Below are positions 1 through 8,766 of a DNA stretch of 19,594 nt, in pieces. Positions within the stretch are counted from its first letter, which is position 1. Every line of letters begins with the position of its first letter. The stretch is from CAZZBK01 sp964652155 (GTDB taxonomy: Bacteria > Planctomycetota > Planctomycetia > Pirellulales > PNKZ01), in the NCBI GenBank assembly GCA_964652155.1, contig CAZZBK010000117.1, forward strand, positions 1 through 19,594. The letters run 5' to 3'. The notes below the pieces were generated by a model that ran no database searches, was not told the origin of the DNA, and was given only the letters and a program-made list of their open reading frames with translations. Both the position numbers and the translations under genes were made by a program.

Positions 1-119
1 AGCGCCTTGATCGACCAGCGGAAGGCGCGCGAACTGCGGCGAAACTCGACCTGCAGCATACAGATCAGCAGCAGGCTGCAGGCCAAGCTCGCCACGGCAA
101 CAATCACATCAGCGATCAC
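1..119 (-). CDS. Small membrane protein, partial (cut by window edge)
   Basis: An open frame of 39 codons runs leftward off the window from a GTG at 119 that lies inside the end of the holin-like gene (11-nt overlap). A second GTG at 107 is an equally possible start. The visible protein begins with a hydrophobic stretch (residues about 5-22, VIVAVASLACSLLLICML), then turns basic (EFRRSSRAFRW), which looks like one N-terminal membrane anchor. Position directly after a holin-like gene at the end of a tail operon fits a lysis-cassette component (second holin subunit or spanin-like protein), but that is inferred from context only. The missing C-terminus prevents a family call. Confidence 0.5.
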   Translation of the reverse strand, partial: MIADVIVAVASLACSLLLICMLQVEFRRSSRAFRWSIKA

Positions 120-465
120 GGCCGCCTCCGAACAGACGCGCGACCGAGTCACGCAGGCTGCCTATCAACGCCGGCATGATCTTGGCAATCTCCCCGACCA
201 CGGTGAGCCCAAGCAACCCCAAGCAGAACGAGACACCTGCCTCCCCCCGCGGGGTCAACAGGATTGCCCAGTCGAGCCAGGCGTGCAGGCCGTCACCCAC
301 GAGAGGCGTCAGGAACACCGCGCAGCAGAACCCGCCAGCCACGGCCACCACGCGGCCACGCGGGGTGAGATCGTCGATCGACCGAAGCGAGATCAGCGCT
401 CCGAAGGCGCCGGCCAGCGCTGCGATCGGCGACACGACAAGCCAATCCGGCGAGGGCTGGCTCAT
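109..465 (-). CDS. Holin-like small membrane protein
   Basis: This 118-aa protein has three hydrophobic segments, at about residues 9-28, 38-57 and 79-98, separated by short charged loops, and ends in a basic tail (SLRDSVARLFGGGRDR). This is the usual layout of a phage holin, an inner-membrane protein that forms lesions and times lysis. ATG at 465 follows the fibre gene stop by two bases, with GAGG directly upstream, so it is probably coupled. No holin family signature is certain. It could instead be another small phage membrane protein, and no endolysin gene is visible because the window ends shortly after. The function rests on size, topology and position after the tail-fibre gene. Confidence 0.6.
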   Translation of the reverse strand: MSQPSPDWLVVSPIAALAGAFGALISLRSIDDLTPRGRVVAVAGGFCCAVFLTPLVGDGLHAWLDWAILLTPRGEAGVSFCLGLLGLTVVGEIAKIMPALIGSLRDSVARLFGGGRDR

Positions 466-467
466 CC

Positions 468-1112
468 TCACACGTCCGCCGTGGCGCGCACGACGTTGGT
501 GCCGTCGGCGTAAACGATTGCACGTTTGCCCGCGCCGATCACGACTCCGGTCCCGCTGGCGCCGATCACCTGGACGCCGAACCCGGTGCAGCCGTTGTAG
601 ACGGTCCACTGCTGCGCACCGAGGGGAACCACGAGGTTGCGCTGCGCGGTCAACGCTCCCGACGTCTCGAGGATCTGGGCGCGGGCCTCGGCGGCCGTCA
701 GCGTCTGATTCGCATCCGCCATCGCCTTCACCAGCTTGCCTGTGACCGGGTACCAGGGCGTGCGGTGATCGGTGTAGCTCGTGACGGTCGAGGCCCCCGT
801 GACGACGGTATAGAGCGGGATCGCCCCGGCGGTGAAGCCAGTGGTGTTCTTGCTGACGACGCCGGCGCGCGAAGCCTCGACGTAGTTGGTCGTCGACGCG
901 GAGAGCGCGACGGTGCCGTTCGCGATCGGAGTCACCACGCCATCGACGAGGAGCTTGCCGCCGTAGAATCCCCACGTCAGACCCACCGCCGTCGCTGCAT
1001 TGCGGCCGAACAACGTCGCCGGCGAGGAAGCATCGATCAGGCCGTTCGCCGTGACTGCCTGCTGCGAACCACTCGACGCGATCGTCGTGAGGTTGGTCGT
1101 GGAATCTGCCAT
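468..1112 (-). CDS. Tail fibre-like / tip-associated protein
   Basis: A 214-aa protein rich in Ala, Thr, Gly and Val with no obvious enzyme motif. The N-terminal half (AVTANGLIDASSPATLFGRN, then LTWGFYGGKLLVDG) resembles the start of phage tail-fibre or DUF2793-like proteins, and a middle TDHR follows a threonine/serine-rich beta segment. Residues 120-150 (MADANQTLTAAEARAQILET) look helical. The C-terminal 60 residues (RNLVVPLGAQQWTVYNGCTG onward) look like a compact beta domain of the kind that ends fibre proteins. ATG at 1112 is preceded by AAGGGG at good spacing, and the gene starts 3 nt after the tip-protein stop. The location after the tip hub fits receptor binding or tip decoration. Inferred; the longer upstream frame (to 1604) overlaps the tip gene and is not used. 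Confidence 0.65.
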   Translation of the reverse strand: MADSTTNLTTIASSGSQQAVTANGLIDASSPATLFGRNAATAVGLTWGFYGGKLLVDGVVTPIANGTVALSASTTNYVEASRAGVVSKNTTGFTAGAIPLYTVVTGASTVTSYTDHRTPWYPVTGKLVKAMADANQTLTAAEARAQILETSGALTAQRNLVVPLGAQQWTVYNGCTGFGVQVIGASGTGVVIGAGKRAIVYADGTNVVRATADV

Positions 1113-1114
1113 CG

Positions 1115-4100
1115 CTACCCCTTCCGCGTTCCCGCGTATCCGCGCCCGACGAGGGCGCTCATCTGGTAAACGGCGACGGCCAGCGGGTTCTGCGCGCCGC
1201 CGAAGTGCGTTGTCTGCGAGCCAGCACCCACGGCCGGATAGGCGAGCGAGCCCGTGCTCGAGGTCAGCGTCGCGCCGCGCTTGAGCAGCGACCCGGCGGA
1301 GAACGTCCCCATGTTTCGGGTATCGATCGCTGCCTTGAACTGGCTGTTCGCGGGCACCTCGGTGACGGTGGCGACCAGGTCGTTCAGCCCAGGCATGCCG
1401 GTCACCGAGAGATAGCAGGGATTCCCCACCACCAGGCCGTGCGGCGTCGACGTCGAGAAAAGGCCGTCGATCGCATTGGTGATCGCAGTCAAGGTGACGG
1501 CTGTCCCGCCGAACACGTCGATTTCGTACGCCTCGGTCGCCTCGTCGAGCGGGACGGCCGCGAAGCCCAGCAACTCGGCGCCGATCCGCGCCCGCCGCGC
1601 CCATTGCACGGTGATGTTGCCGGAGGCATCCCGGCCGATCCCGACCTCGGTGGGAGAAAGCGGCTTCTGCGATACCCCGGCGAAGGTGAAGGCCTCGGCG
1701 TAGGCATCCGTCAGGCGCTGGCCGAACGTAACGCCCTTGTAGTCGCGGGTCTTGCTCAGCTCGGCGGCATCAGTTGCCACGCGGATCACAGCGGCGGACG
1801 AGAGCGCCACGAAGCGCTCGCCGATCGCGTGACGGTACATCGCCCACTCCGTGCCCTTGCGGCCGCGCAGCAGCCCGGAGAGCGTGTACGTGTTGGCGGC
1901 GACGAGCGTCGCGGTCCGAAACTGGACAAGCTCGGCGCCGAGCATGGCCGCGTTGTAGCCGGCCAGCATGTTGGCCTCCGATGTGCTCGAGAGGGCAGAG
2001 CTGGACAGCACGACGGTCACGGTGTTGAGTTCGTCGACCATGTTGCCGCCCTCGAAGGCGCCGAGCACCGTCGAGGCCGTGCCGATCGGGGCTGCCTGGG
2101 TCACGACGCCGTCGGCCATCTCGCCGAAGGACTGCCCGGAATCGAGGGAGCGGAACAGCCGTTGCCCGGTCCAGCGCAAGGTCCGCACCGCGGGGCCGCC
2201 AGCGACGTAGAAGCCAGGCCCGTCGTCGCGATCGCGCAGCAGCGGGCCATCCAGCAGCACCAGGCGCGACGGACTCGTCACCGCGATCGAGTGGTCCGGC
2301 AGGCGACCGACGGCCCCGGTCGCAGTCTGGGTGTAGACGCTGGCATCGTCCACCACGGCCGAGTAGCGGGTAAACGGCCCCTGGTTGTCCTCGTCGATGA
2401 TCCGCACCGTGTACGCCAGGGTTTCGCCGGGGACGGTGATCACGTCCGTCGGCTCCAGCTCGGCATGCTTTCGGGTGAGGGCAAACTCGACCCGCTGGCG
2501 GGCGATCCATGCCTGGTGCAGCATGGTCTCCGCCGTCCGGCGCGCGTGGTCGGCGGTCAGGGTCATCGCGAGCTGGACACGAACTCGGTTTCTCGACCCG
2601 CCGATCAACCGACGAGCGGGCTGCACGTTGGGCAGGTGGTCGAGCGCCTTGTCGTGGTAGACGAGGGAAAGCTCGGCCGGCTGCTCCGGATCGTCGCCCC
2701 GCGTCATTTCGAGCGAGCGAGACTGGTCGCGGTCGGACCCGGCGCCCATGTCGAGGTCTGCAATCGTGCGAATCGACGATCCACCCCGACTCACGAACTT
2801 CACTTTCCCGCCCGATTCGACGGCGTCGAGGCCGAACGCGGTCATCAGTTGCTCGACAGCACCTCTTGCCGGCGAGCGATCGGCGATCACGTAGCCTTCC
2901 AGCGAGCCGACGACGGCCGTTGTATCCACCTGCCCGGCGGACAAGCCAACATCCGCGGCGATCGCATCGAGCACCGACGCAACCGTCGGCGCGGAGGGAT
3001 CCAGCGCGTCCAGGTGGTACTGCTCGACGTTGTTGCCCGAGAACGAGCCGGTCGTCACGCCCCACACCATCCCGTTGTCGTAGCCAGGGCGGTTGAAGTG
3101 GCAGACGTCAGCGCCCCCCGAAGTCAGCGACGAACTTGAAATCTGCGTGCCCGCGACCGTGTAGCGGCGCACCTTCGCCGAGCCGTTGAAGAACACAAGC
3201 ATGTCCCGCTTAGGCTCGTACACGACGTGGATGAAGTCGGTGGACGCCGGCGAGACCGTGAACGCGAGCGCAAAGGTCCCGGCGGTGATGTCGAACTGGT
3301 AGATGTAGGCCGTGTTTCCGGTCGGCCCCTGGCACGAGAGCCACAGGCAATGCCGGCTCGAATCGTAGGCCATGCTCTGAATCAGGTTTGTCGCGGGGTC
3401 AGGCACCGAATAAGCCCGCTGGCCGACCGCCGTGCACTTCCACAGCGTGTAGGCGCCGGCCGTGCCGGTGGTCGCGTAGATCGCGCCGTCGCGATCGGTC
3501 GTGCTGGTGACGATCGACAGCGTCCCGAGCGCCACCGACCAGACCTCGGACCCCTGCCAGTGGAACAGCTTGAACACGCCCCCGCCGAAGTGGCCAAGGA
3601 CGTAGTCGTCGGACGCCCCGACCCACTGCAGGTAGGTGGTCAGTTCGCGCACAACAAGCCCGGTCGCCAGGTCGATGGCCGCGGACTTCCCGCTCGATGT
3701 CGACGACAGCCAGCCAAGCCCGTGGGCCAACTGCGGCACGATGTCGTACGCAAAGGCCTGCGCGCCGGCATAGGCCAGGTTCCGCGCGGCGCCGGTGGTG
3801 AGATCCACCACCGCAAACTGCCCAAGGACGCCACCACGCACGCACCACACCTCACGCCGGCCAGGAAGGTAATACCCCCCGCCGATCTGGCCAGCGGTCC
3901 AGCCAGCGACCGGGTACACAGTCACGGCGGGCGAGACGGCGCCAGTGCCGACTACTTCGTACTCCATGAACGGCCGACGGTTGCCAAATCGCTCCAGTTG
4001 CAGCCCCTCGAATCGAACGCGCGCCACTCCGAGGTACGCCGGGCAGGCGTCGGCACCGACTGACGCGGATTCGATGGGATCCGGGTCTTCGGACTCCGTC

Positions 4101-4576
4101 CCCTTGTAGATCACCAGGCTGGTGTAGAGCCCGTCCGAGGCGGTGACCGAGACGGCGTCGGCATCGTCCCCGACGTTGTAGATCAACTCCCCGTTAGCCC
4201 AGATCCGACGGATGCCGATGATCGGCCCTCGCGCGACAGCCTCCTCGAAGCTCTGCGAGTAGGAATACGAGACCGTCGTGACGTCCGGACCGCCCTTCGC
4301 GCTTTCGGTCTCCTCGTGGCGATGTTCGGCGATCGGCTCCTGCCAGATGAGCTGCCCGGCGACGCGCGTCGTTCCGAGCACCCACTTGATCCCGAGCCCG
4401 TAGTCCGCGCCGGCCTGGCTTCGATCGGTAAGACGCGGCCCCTCGTTGACGACATCTTCTGCCGACACCAACGCGCCGACGAACGAACCCGCCGCCCAGC
4501 CGATCTGACCACCGAGCGGCCCGCCGATCGCAAACCCGATCCCGTACCCGGCTGCGGCGAGGGCAAGGCGGGCCAC
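1115..4576 (-). CDS. Tail tip / host-specificity protein (GTA gp15/J-like) with propeller insert
   Basis: From GTG at 4576, overlapping the peptidase TAG by one base (TAGTG), the product is 1153 aa. Residues 2-45 form a glycine/alanine-rich hydrophobic N-terminus, and PRLTDRSQAGADYGLGIKWV then VLGTTRVAGQLIWQE is typical of GTA gp15-like tip proteins. Residues 514-600 (NNVEQYHLD, GYVIADR, VKFVSRGG) and the segment LSGLLRGRKGTEWA near 899-912 match the Phage-tail_3/Rcc01698-type region. About 970-1022 looks FN3-like, and 1025-1097 resembles an FCCH-like beta module. Between 225 and 523 lies a roughly 300-residue beta-rich insert with seven repeating strands, read as a beta-propeller. It probably closes the tail tip and contacts the host surface. 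The longer frame to 4705 would overlap the peptidase gene by 130 nt and lacks support. Confidence 0.85.
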   Translation of the reverse strand: MARLALAAAGYGIGFAIGGPLGGQIGWAAGSFVGALVSAEDVVNEGPRLTDRSQAGADYGLGIKWVLGTTRVAGQLIWQEPIAEHRHEETESAKGGPDVTTVSYSYSQSFEEAVARGPIIGIRRIWANGELIYNVGDDADAVSVTASDGLYTSLVIYKGTESEDPDPIESASVGADACPAYLGVARVRFEGLQLERFGNRRPFMEYEVVGTGAVSPAVTVYPVAGWTAGQIGGGYYLPGRREVWCVRGGVLGQFAVVDLTTGAARNLAYAGAQAFAYDIVPQLAHGLGWLSSTSSGKSAAIDLATGLVVRELTTYLQWVGASDDYVLGHFGGGVFKLFHWQGSEVWSVALGTLSIVTSTTDRDGAIYATTGTAGAYTLWKCTAVGQRAYSVPDPATNLIQSMAYDSSRHCLWLSCQGPTGNTAYIYQFDITAGTFALAFTVSPASTDFIHVVYEPKRDMLVFFNGSAKVRRYTVAGTQISSSSLTSGGADVCHFNRPGYDNGMVWGVTTGSFSGNNVEQYHLDALDPSAPTVASVLDAIAADVGLSAGQVDTTAVVGSLEGYVIADRSPARGAVEQLMTAFGLDAVESGGKVKFVSRGGSSIRTIADLDMGAGSDRDQSRSLEMTRGDDPEQPAELSLVYHDKALDHLPNVQPARRLIGGSRNRVRVQLAMTLTADHARRTAETMLHQAWIARQRVEFALTRKHAELEPTDVITVPGETLAYTVRIIDEDNQGPFTRYSAVVDDASVYTQTATGAVGRLPDHSIAVTSPSRLVLLDGPLLRDRDDGPGFYVAGGPAVRTLRWTGQRLFRSLDSGQSFGEMADGVVTQAAPIGTASTVLGAFEGGNMVDELNTVTVVLSSSALSSTSEANMLAGYNAAMLGAELVQFRTATLVAANTYTLSGLLRGRKGTEWAMYRHAIGERFVALSSAAVIRVATDAAELSKTRDYKGVTFGQRLTDAYAEAFTFAGVSQKPLSPTEVGIGRDASGNITVQWARRARIGAELLGFAAVPLDEATEAYEIDVFGGTAVTLTAITNAIDGLFSTSTPHGLVVGNPCYLSVTGMPGLNDLVATVTEVPANSQFKAAIDTRNMGTFSAGSLLKRGATLTSSTGSLAYPAVGAGSQTTHFGGAQNPLAVAVYQMSALVGRGYAGTRKG

Positions 4577-4998
4577 TAGACCAGCTCCGGAAAGCGAAAG
4601 GCGCCGCGCATCTGTTCCAGCCATTCGCCGGTGAGCGGAGATTCGACCGTCTTGCGCATGGGCGCATAGGCATGCGCCATCCGCAGGGGATCGAGGCCCG
4701 TGCATATCCCCACGTGCTGCGGGCTCCCGTTGAACGCGAAGAGGAGCACATCGCCCATCCGGACGTCAGCGATCGGCACGGCAACAAGGTGGCGCCGCAG
4801 CTCCTGGAGAAGCGTCAGGCCCCACGGCAGGTGCCAGTACCCGGTGACGTCGTAGTCGGACAGGCCCAGATCTCGCGCCACACCGATCACCACGCCGATG
4901 CAGTCCACTCCCACGTTACGCACGCGGCCCTGGTGATGGAAGGGCGTCCCGAGCCAGGTCAAGGCCGAGGCGGCAATCTGTGCCCCGGTGGCGGTCAT
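4576..4998 (-). CDS. NlpC/P60 family tail peptidase (GTA gp14-like)
   Basis: A 140-aa cysteine peptidase of the NlpC/P60 fold. The visible catalytic set is Cys33 in VDCIGVVIGV, His95 in SPQHVGICT and His109 in RMAHAY, in the usual order and spacing; the aromatic/Gly-rich start TWLGTPFHHQGR is also typical. In phage tails such enzymes cut peptide bonds in cell-wall peptidoglycan during DNA entry or help tail assembly. ATG at 4998 overlaps the stop of the upstream hub gene as ATGA, and the next gene starts inside its stop codon. The order DUF2460 - DUF2163 - NlpC/P60 - tip protein is the GTA gp12-gp15 order, which supports the assignment. Confidence 0.9.
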   Translation of the reverse strand: MTATGAQIAASALTWLGTPFHHQGRVRNVGVDCIGVVIGVARDLGLSDYDVTGYWHLPWGLTLLQELRRHLVAVPIADVRMGDVLLFAFNGSPQHVGICTGLDPLRMAHAYAPMRKTVESPLTGEWLEQMRGAFRFPELV

Positions 4999-5852
4999 TG
5001 GCCGGAGATCCCGCGGTCCGTGCCAGGCACGTGAGGGAAGCCCCGAAACCGGACGATGTTGTTGAATTTGCCGAAGCAGGTCGTGTGAAGCTTGTCGCAG
5101 CCGGCGGTGATCGTGAAGGCGTCGCCCAGGGCGATTGCGAACGGCATCGCCTGTGCCAGCTCGACGGAGCCGCCGGCGAAGCTCTTGCATTCCATGGCCA
5201 GGCCGTCGTTCTCGCCGGCCGTCCATGTGACCAACCCGCCGGAGAACCAGTCCGCCGGCTGAGCGAGCGCGGAGGCGGCAAACACGCGCGTGCTGGTCAC
5301 GCCGGTGACCGTGGTGGAGATCGTGCCATCGGGGAACGTCGCTAGGTTGACCCCGCAGCGCGTATCCCCGAGGTCGGCATCGCACGACGGCTGATAGATG
5401 CGGCCGATACTCTGCGCGAACGCTGCCGTCAACCCGCGCAGCTCGGCGACAAAGCCCACTGGGCCGAACCGCACTTCGCCCAGGTTCCCCGCGCGCAGGA
5501 TGAGCTTGCCCATGGTCAGGTCTTTGTAGTTGACCTGGAACACTTCGATCGCCGCGTGGTCCCACTTGCCCGCGATCAGATCAGCCTCGGTGATGGCCGC
5601 CGCGTCGAGCAGGCCACGCACCTCGAGGTTGTCGACGGCGAGGCCCGTGACTGTCTTCACGGCGCTCGCGGTGTAGCCGGTGGCCGCCTGGTAGGTGAGG
5701 CCATCGACCACCAGGTCGCGGGCGTGGTCGGTGAAGCCGAAGACGTCCAGATCCGTCCCGTCGGGACGCCGGCGGGTGACCTTCCAGCACGTCGCCAGGG
5801 TCGTGACCGTCTGCGCCAGGTGGGCGGCCAGTGCCGGAGAGATCGTCCTCAC
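4995..5852 (-). CDS. DUF2163/BR0599-type tail hub protein (GTA gp13-like)
   Basis: A 285-aa protein whose N-terminus (residues 15-80: TLATCWKVTRRRPDG, LDVFGFTDHARD, VDGLTYQAATGY) matches the DUF2163 pattern. Its C-terminus carries the paired cysteine motifs of BR0599-like proteins: C157 and C166 (PSCDADLGDTRCGV) and C252 and C259 (GCDKLHTTCFGKFNN, ending in FRGFPHVPG). Related tail hub proteins of the lambda gpL type bind an iron-sulfur cluster through four cysteines, so these are candidate ligands (inference). The start is GTG at 5852, giving a GTGA overlap with the upstream gene. It likely forms the hub between the distal tail protein and the tip, next to the peptidase. Confidence 0.88.
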   Translation of the reverse strand: MRTISPALAAHLAQTVTTLATCWKVTRRRPDGTDLDVFGFTDHARDLVVDGLTYQAATGYTASAVKTVTGLAVDNLEVRGLLDAAAITEADLIAGKWDHAAIEVFQVNYKDLTMGKLILRAGNLGEVRFGPVGFVAELRGLTAAFAQSIGRIYQPSCDADLGDTRCGVNLATFPDGTISTTVTGVTSTRVFAASALAQPADWFSGGLVTWTAGENDGLAMECKSFAGGSVELAQAMPFAIALGDAFTITAGCDKLHTTCFGKFNNIVRFRGFPHVPGTDRGISGQ

Positions 5853-6727
5853 TCGGGGACCTCGGTCAACCCCAGGCCTTCGACGCCGTACGCTTGGGTC
5901 CCCTGGTGATGAATGACCCGAGCGCGGAACTTGTCGGCCGTGAACCGGACCGGGACGTCGAACTCACCCGACCAGGTCAGGGCCTCGGAGGCCTGCGGGT
6001 ACTTCCGGCCCTGGCCGCTCCCGAGGGTGATCGTCTTCCCGGCCGTGTTGGTCGCCAGCGTGAAGGTGTACGGCCCGGCGCCGGTGATCGAGTTGATGGT
6101 GTGGGCGAGCCCGTTGAGCAGGGCGGCATCCGCGCCCGCAAAACCGGCCAGGTACAGTTTCTCGCCGTTGGTCAGCGTGCCGGGGTTGGCCGCCAGCACG
6201 ACCTGCGTTGTTGCGCCGACGGTGACACTCGACGCGTTGCTCGTGGCATCCGCGACGAAAGTGGCGATGCCGGTCTGGTAGTCGATCGCGATCTCGCCGG
6301 CGCCGCTGCCGAAAGCCACCGCGGACACGCCCCGCTTGACCGCGACCGTGCTCAAGGTCGGCTTGGTGATGTCGCGACGCACCGATTCGGCGCCGTAGGC
6401 ATAGAGCTTGCCGAGCTGGTAGGTTGGGAGCCCCGTACCCACGCCGGCCCCGAGCACACCAGTCGTCGCAGAGTCGACCTTGTAGTCGGTCCAGTCGCGC
6501 GCCAGGAACGAATACGCAGCACCATGCGCGATCCGAAAGAACGCCTGCAGAGCATCGAGCCCGGCTCGCGTCTGGACGTACTCGATCTCGTAGCTTGCGA
6601 GCGGATACTCGGAGGCGTTCCGGTTTTCGTACCCGGCTTTCGTGACGGCGATCTCCGTCCGGAACTCCGGGCCACCAGCCATGCCGAGCCGCACCGCATC
6701 GGGCAGGCGCAGGGTGTAGGTGGTCAT
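5849..6727 (-). CDS. DUF2460-type distal tail protein (GTA gp12-like) with inserted beta module
   Basis: A 292-aa protein. The N-terminal half carries DUF2460 hallmarks: FRTEIAVTKAGYENRNASEY (residues 22-41), YEIEYVQTRAGLDALQAFFR and the AYSFLARDWTDY segment near 71-82. The C-terminal EFDVPVRFTADKFRAR (255-270) is the matching end. Members I know of are about 200-210 aa; the extra 80 residues lie at about 160-242 and read as an FCCH-like beta domain (VVLAANPGTLTNGEKLYLAG, then LNGLAHTINSITG). The protein should form the ring joining tail tube and hub. ATG at 6727 overlaps the tape-measure stop as ATGA. Family comparison is from memory; domain limits are approximate. Confidence 0.88.
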   Translation of the reverse strand: MTTYTLRLPDAVRLGMAGGPEFRTEIAVTKAGYENRNASEYPLASYEIEYVQTRAGLDALQAFFRIAHGAAYSFLARDWTDYKVDSATTGVLGAGVGTGLPTYQLGKLYAYGAESVRRDITKPTLSTVAVKRGVSAVAFGSGAGEIAIDYQTGIATFVADATSNASSVTVGATTQVVLAANPGTLTNGEKLYLAGFAGADAALLNGLAHTINSITGAGPYTFTLATNTAGKTITLGSGQGRKYPQASEALTWSGEFDVPVRFTADKFRARVIHHQGTQAYGVEGLGLTEVPE

Positions 6728-8766
6728 CCGTACCGCCTTTGCGCGCGCAGGAGGCCAGAATAGGCCGCCTGTGCGAGCTGGGCCTGCGTGGAGCGATCCG
6801 CCGATCCGTTGATGGCGAAGTTCATCGTGACGGCCATCGCGCCTGCACCGCTGACCCCGGGCGGCGCGATGCTGACGCGTTCGCCCGGGGTCGCACGGAA
6901 GGCGACCACCTGCGAATCGACCCCGCCACCACCGCCGACCGTGAAGCTGCCTCCGTTCGCGAAGCCGAAGAGGCCCTTCGCGCCCTCGATCAGCTTCGAG
7001 AACAGGTCTCCGCCGCCGGATCCCCCCGGCGACTTGAACAGACCCGAGAGAAACTCGCCGGCCGGTTTGGTGATCAGCTCCCGAGTCCCGAGCCGCAGCA
7101 GGTCCTTCTCGATCCCCTTCAGGATGTCGGAGAACTTGCCCCCGCCGGCGACCGCGTCCTCGAACGCGCTGACGAACACCAGCCCCAGTTCCTCGGCGAC
7201 GCCCTTTGTCTTCTCGGTCTCGCCTGCGAGCACGCGGAGCTTCTCGATCTGCGCTTCGATAGCCGCAGTCGCCGTCTCGGACTGCTCCCGGTTGAGGAGC
7301 CCGCGGTCTTCCAGGTCCTGAATCTCAGACAGTTGCGCCTTGTACTTCGCAATCGGATCGACGAGTTCGAGGTACTTGTCACGCAGCGCGTTGATGCGCT
7401 CGGCCTCGGTCTTCTGCGCTTCGTTGCTGGCCTTGGCCGCATCCTCGGTAGCCTTGGCGGCGCCTGCGCGCAACTCCTTGTCTGCCAGCGCCTGAGTGAC
7501 GAGCGCCGCGGCGTAGGTCAACTGCTCCTTCTGCGCCTGCGCGATCTTGGGATCCGTCGACAGCTTGATGCGGCCGGACTCGATGCCGGCGAGGATCTTC
7601 TCGTACTCGGTCAGCGCCTCGGCTGCCTCGGCCTGCTGCTTCAGGCCCTTGAGCGTCGATTCGAAGTCGTCGGACGCCTTCTCGCCCTTCTTGGGAAGGG
7701 AGGGCGCCTGAGGCTTTTGCGGCGCAGCGACGCCGGCGTTGAGCCCGCCAGGTGTCTCGAATTGCAGGAGCGTCTGCAGCTCGACCGACCTTCGTTTGAG
7801 TTCTTCGATCTCGGAGCGCACGCGCCCCAACTGGTCGGAGCGATCGAGCCCGAGCGTGCCTTTCCGACGAGGCGCCTGCCCTCCTGCTTCGAGCTTCTCG
7901 GCCAGCACAAGCTGCTCGCGCAGCGCCGCGTTGACCTGGTCGAGTTCCTTTGCCGTGCTGTTGGTGGTGAGCTGGATGAGCGCTTCTCGCATCCCGTGCA
8001 GGATCCCGATGAAGAAGCCGCCCTGCTGCGCACCGAGCCGCATCTGTTCGGTGATCTTCACCAAAGCCGGCGTCAGCGCCGCCAGGAGAGACGTCGCCGT
8101 CTTCTTCGCGCTCTCGGCCAGTACGTCGAGGTTGTCCTTCAGTTGGCCGGCCGCGCGGGCCGTGTCCGACGAGACGATCAGACCGAGGCGCTCCGCCTCC
8201 TTCCGCAGCCCCTCAATACCTTCCTTCCCTTGATTCAGGAAGGGGACGAGATCGGCCCCCGCCTTGCCGAAGATGGCGACCGCCAGCGCGGTCTTGTTGG
8301 CTCCGTCGGCCGTCGCATCGAAGCGCGCCGCGATATCGAGCAGAACGTCGTCGACGTTCCGTAGCCCGCCCGAGCCGTTCTCGACGCTGACACCGATCGC
8401 CTTGAAGGCGTCGGCCGCGTCGCCGGCGCCGCGCTGGGCCTCGGCCATGTTGACGGCGAGCTTCTTGACACCACCGGAAAACGAGTCGAGGTCCGTGCCC
8501 CCCAGCTTGATCGCCAGCCCAAAGCCGGAGAGCGTCTCCGCACTGATGCCAATCTTCTGCGACAGCTCGTCGAGCTTGTCGGCCGCATCGACGGCCGACT
8601 GGAAGTTCTGGACGATCGCGAGGCCGGCAAAGGATGCAGCCAGGCCGGCGATCCCGGCCTTCAAGGCGAGCGCGCTGCCCTTGAGTCGGTCGAGGTTCCC
8701 GGCGACGGATGCAAACGCCGCCTTGGTCTCGTCGGTGGCTGTGACGCGGATCCGTGGGTCAGTCAT
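6724..8766 (-). CDS. Tail tape measure protein (lambda H-like)
   Basis: Starting at ATG 8766 (8-nt overlap with the end of the G-T frame; AAGGAAG upstream), the product is 680 aa. A hydrophobic patch at about residues 33-52 (LALKAGIAGLAASFAGLAIV) is followed by FQSAVDAADKLDELSQKIGI and a long, charged, alanine/glutamate-rich helical middle with coiled-coil character. The glycine-rich end (FANGGSFTVGGGGG, RATPGERVSIAPPG, ending GLLRAQRRYG) is typical of lambda H-type tape measures. The protein sets tail length and is threaded through the tube. Using the rule of thumb of about 0.15 nm per residue, the tail would be near 100 nm (inference). The frame is open to 8832, but the extra 22 residues overlap the chaperone gene and lack a better ribosome site. 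Confidence 0.92.
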   Translation of the reverse strand: MTDPRIRVTATDETKAAFASVAGNLDRLKGSALALKAGIAGLAASFAGLAIVQNFQSAVDAADKLDELSQKIGISAETLSGFGLAIKLGGTDLDSFSGGVKKLAVNMAEAQRGAGDAADAFKAIGVSVENGSGGLRNVDDVLLDIAARFDATADGANKTALAVAIFGKAGADLVPFLNQGKEGIEGLRKEAERLGLIVSSDTARAAGQLKDNLDVLAESAKKTATSLLAALTPALVKITEQMRLGAQQGGFFIGILHGMREALIQLTTNSTAKELDQVNAALREQLVLAEKLEAGGQAPRRKGTLGLDRSDQLGRVRSEIEELKRRSVELQTLLQFETPGGLNAGVAAPQKPQAPSLPKKGEKASDDFESTLKGLKQQAEAAEALTEYEKILAGIESGRIKLSTDPKIAQAQKEQLTYAAALVTQALADKELRAGAAKATEDAAKASNEAQKTEAERINALRDKYLELVDPIAKYKAQLSEIQDLEDRGLLNREQSETATAAIEAQIEKLRVLAGETEKTKGVAEELGLVFVSAFEDAVAGGGKFSDILKGIEKDLLRLGTRELITKPAGEFLSGLFKSPGGSGGGDLFSKLIEGAKGLFGFANGGSFTVGGGGGVDSQVVAFRATPGERVSIAPPGVSGAGAMAVTMNFAINGSADRSTQAQLAQAAYSGLLRAQRRYG

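Noticed and set aside
1113..1604. Upstream extension of the fibre-gene frame.
   Set aside because: It would overlap the tip gene by about 490 bases, while ATG 1112 has its own ribosome site and a clean N-terminus.
1205..3139. A 644-codon plus-strand open frame opposite the tip protein gene.
   Set aside because: Arg/Gly/His-rich product with no domain pattern; it is antisense to a well-supported gene, as is common in GC-rich DNA.
6739..8364. A 541-codon plus-strand frame opposite the tape measure gene.
   Set aside because: Leucine/arginine-rich antisense shadow; no ribosome site or recognisable motif.
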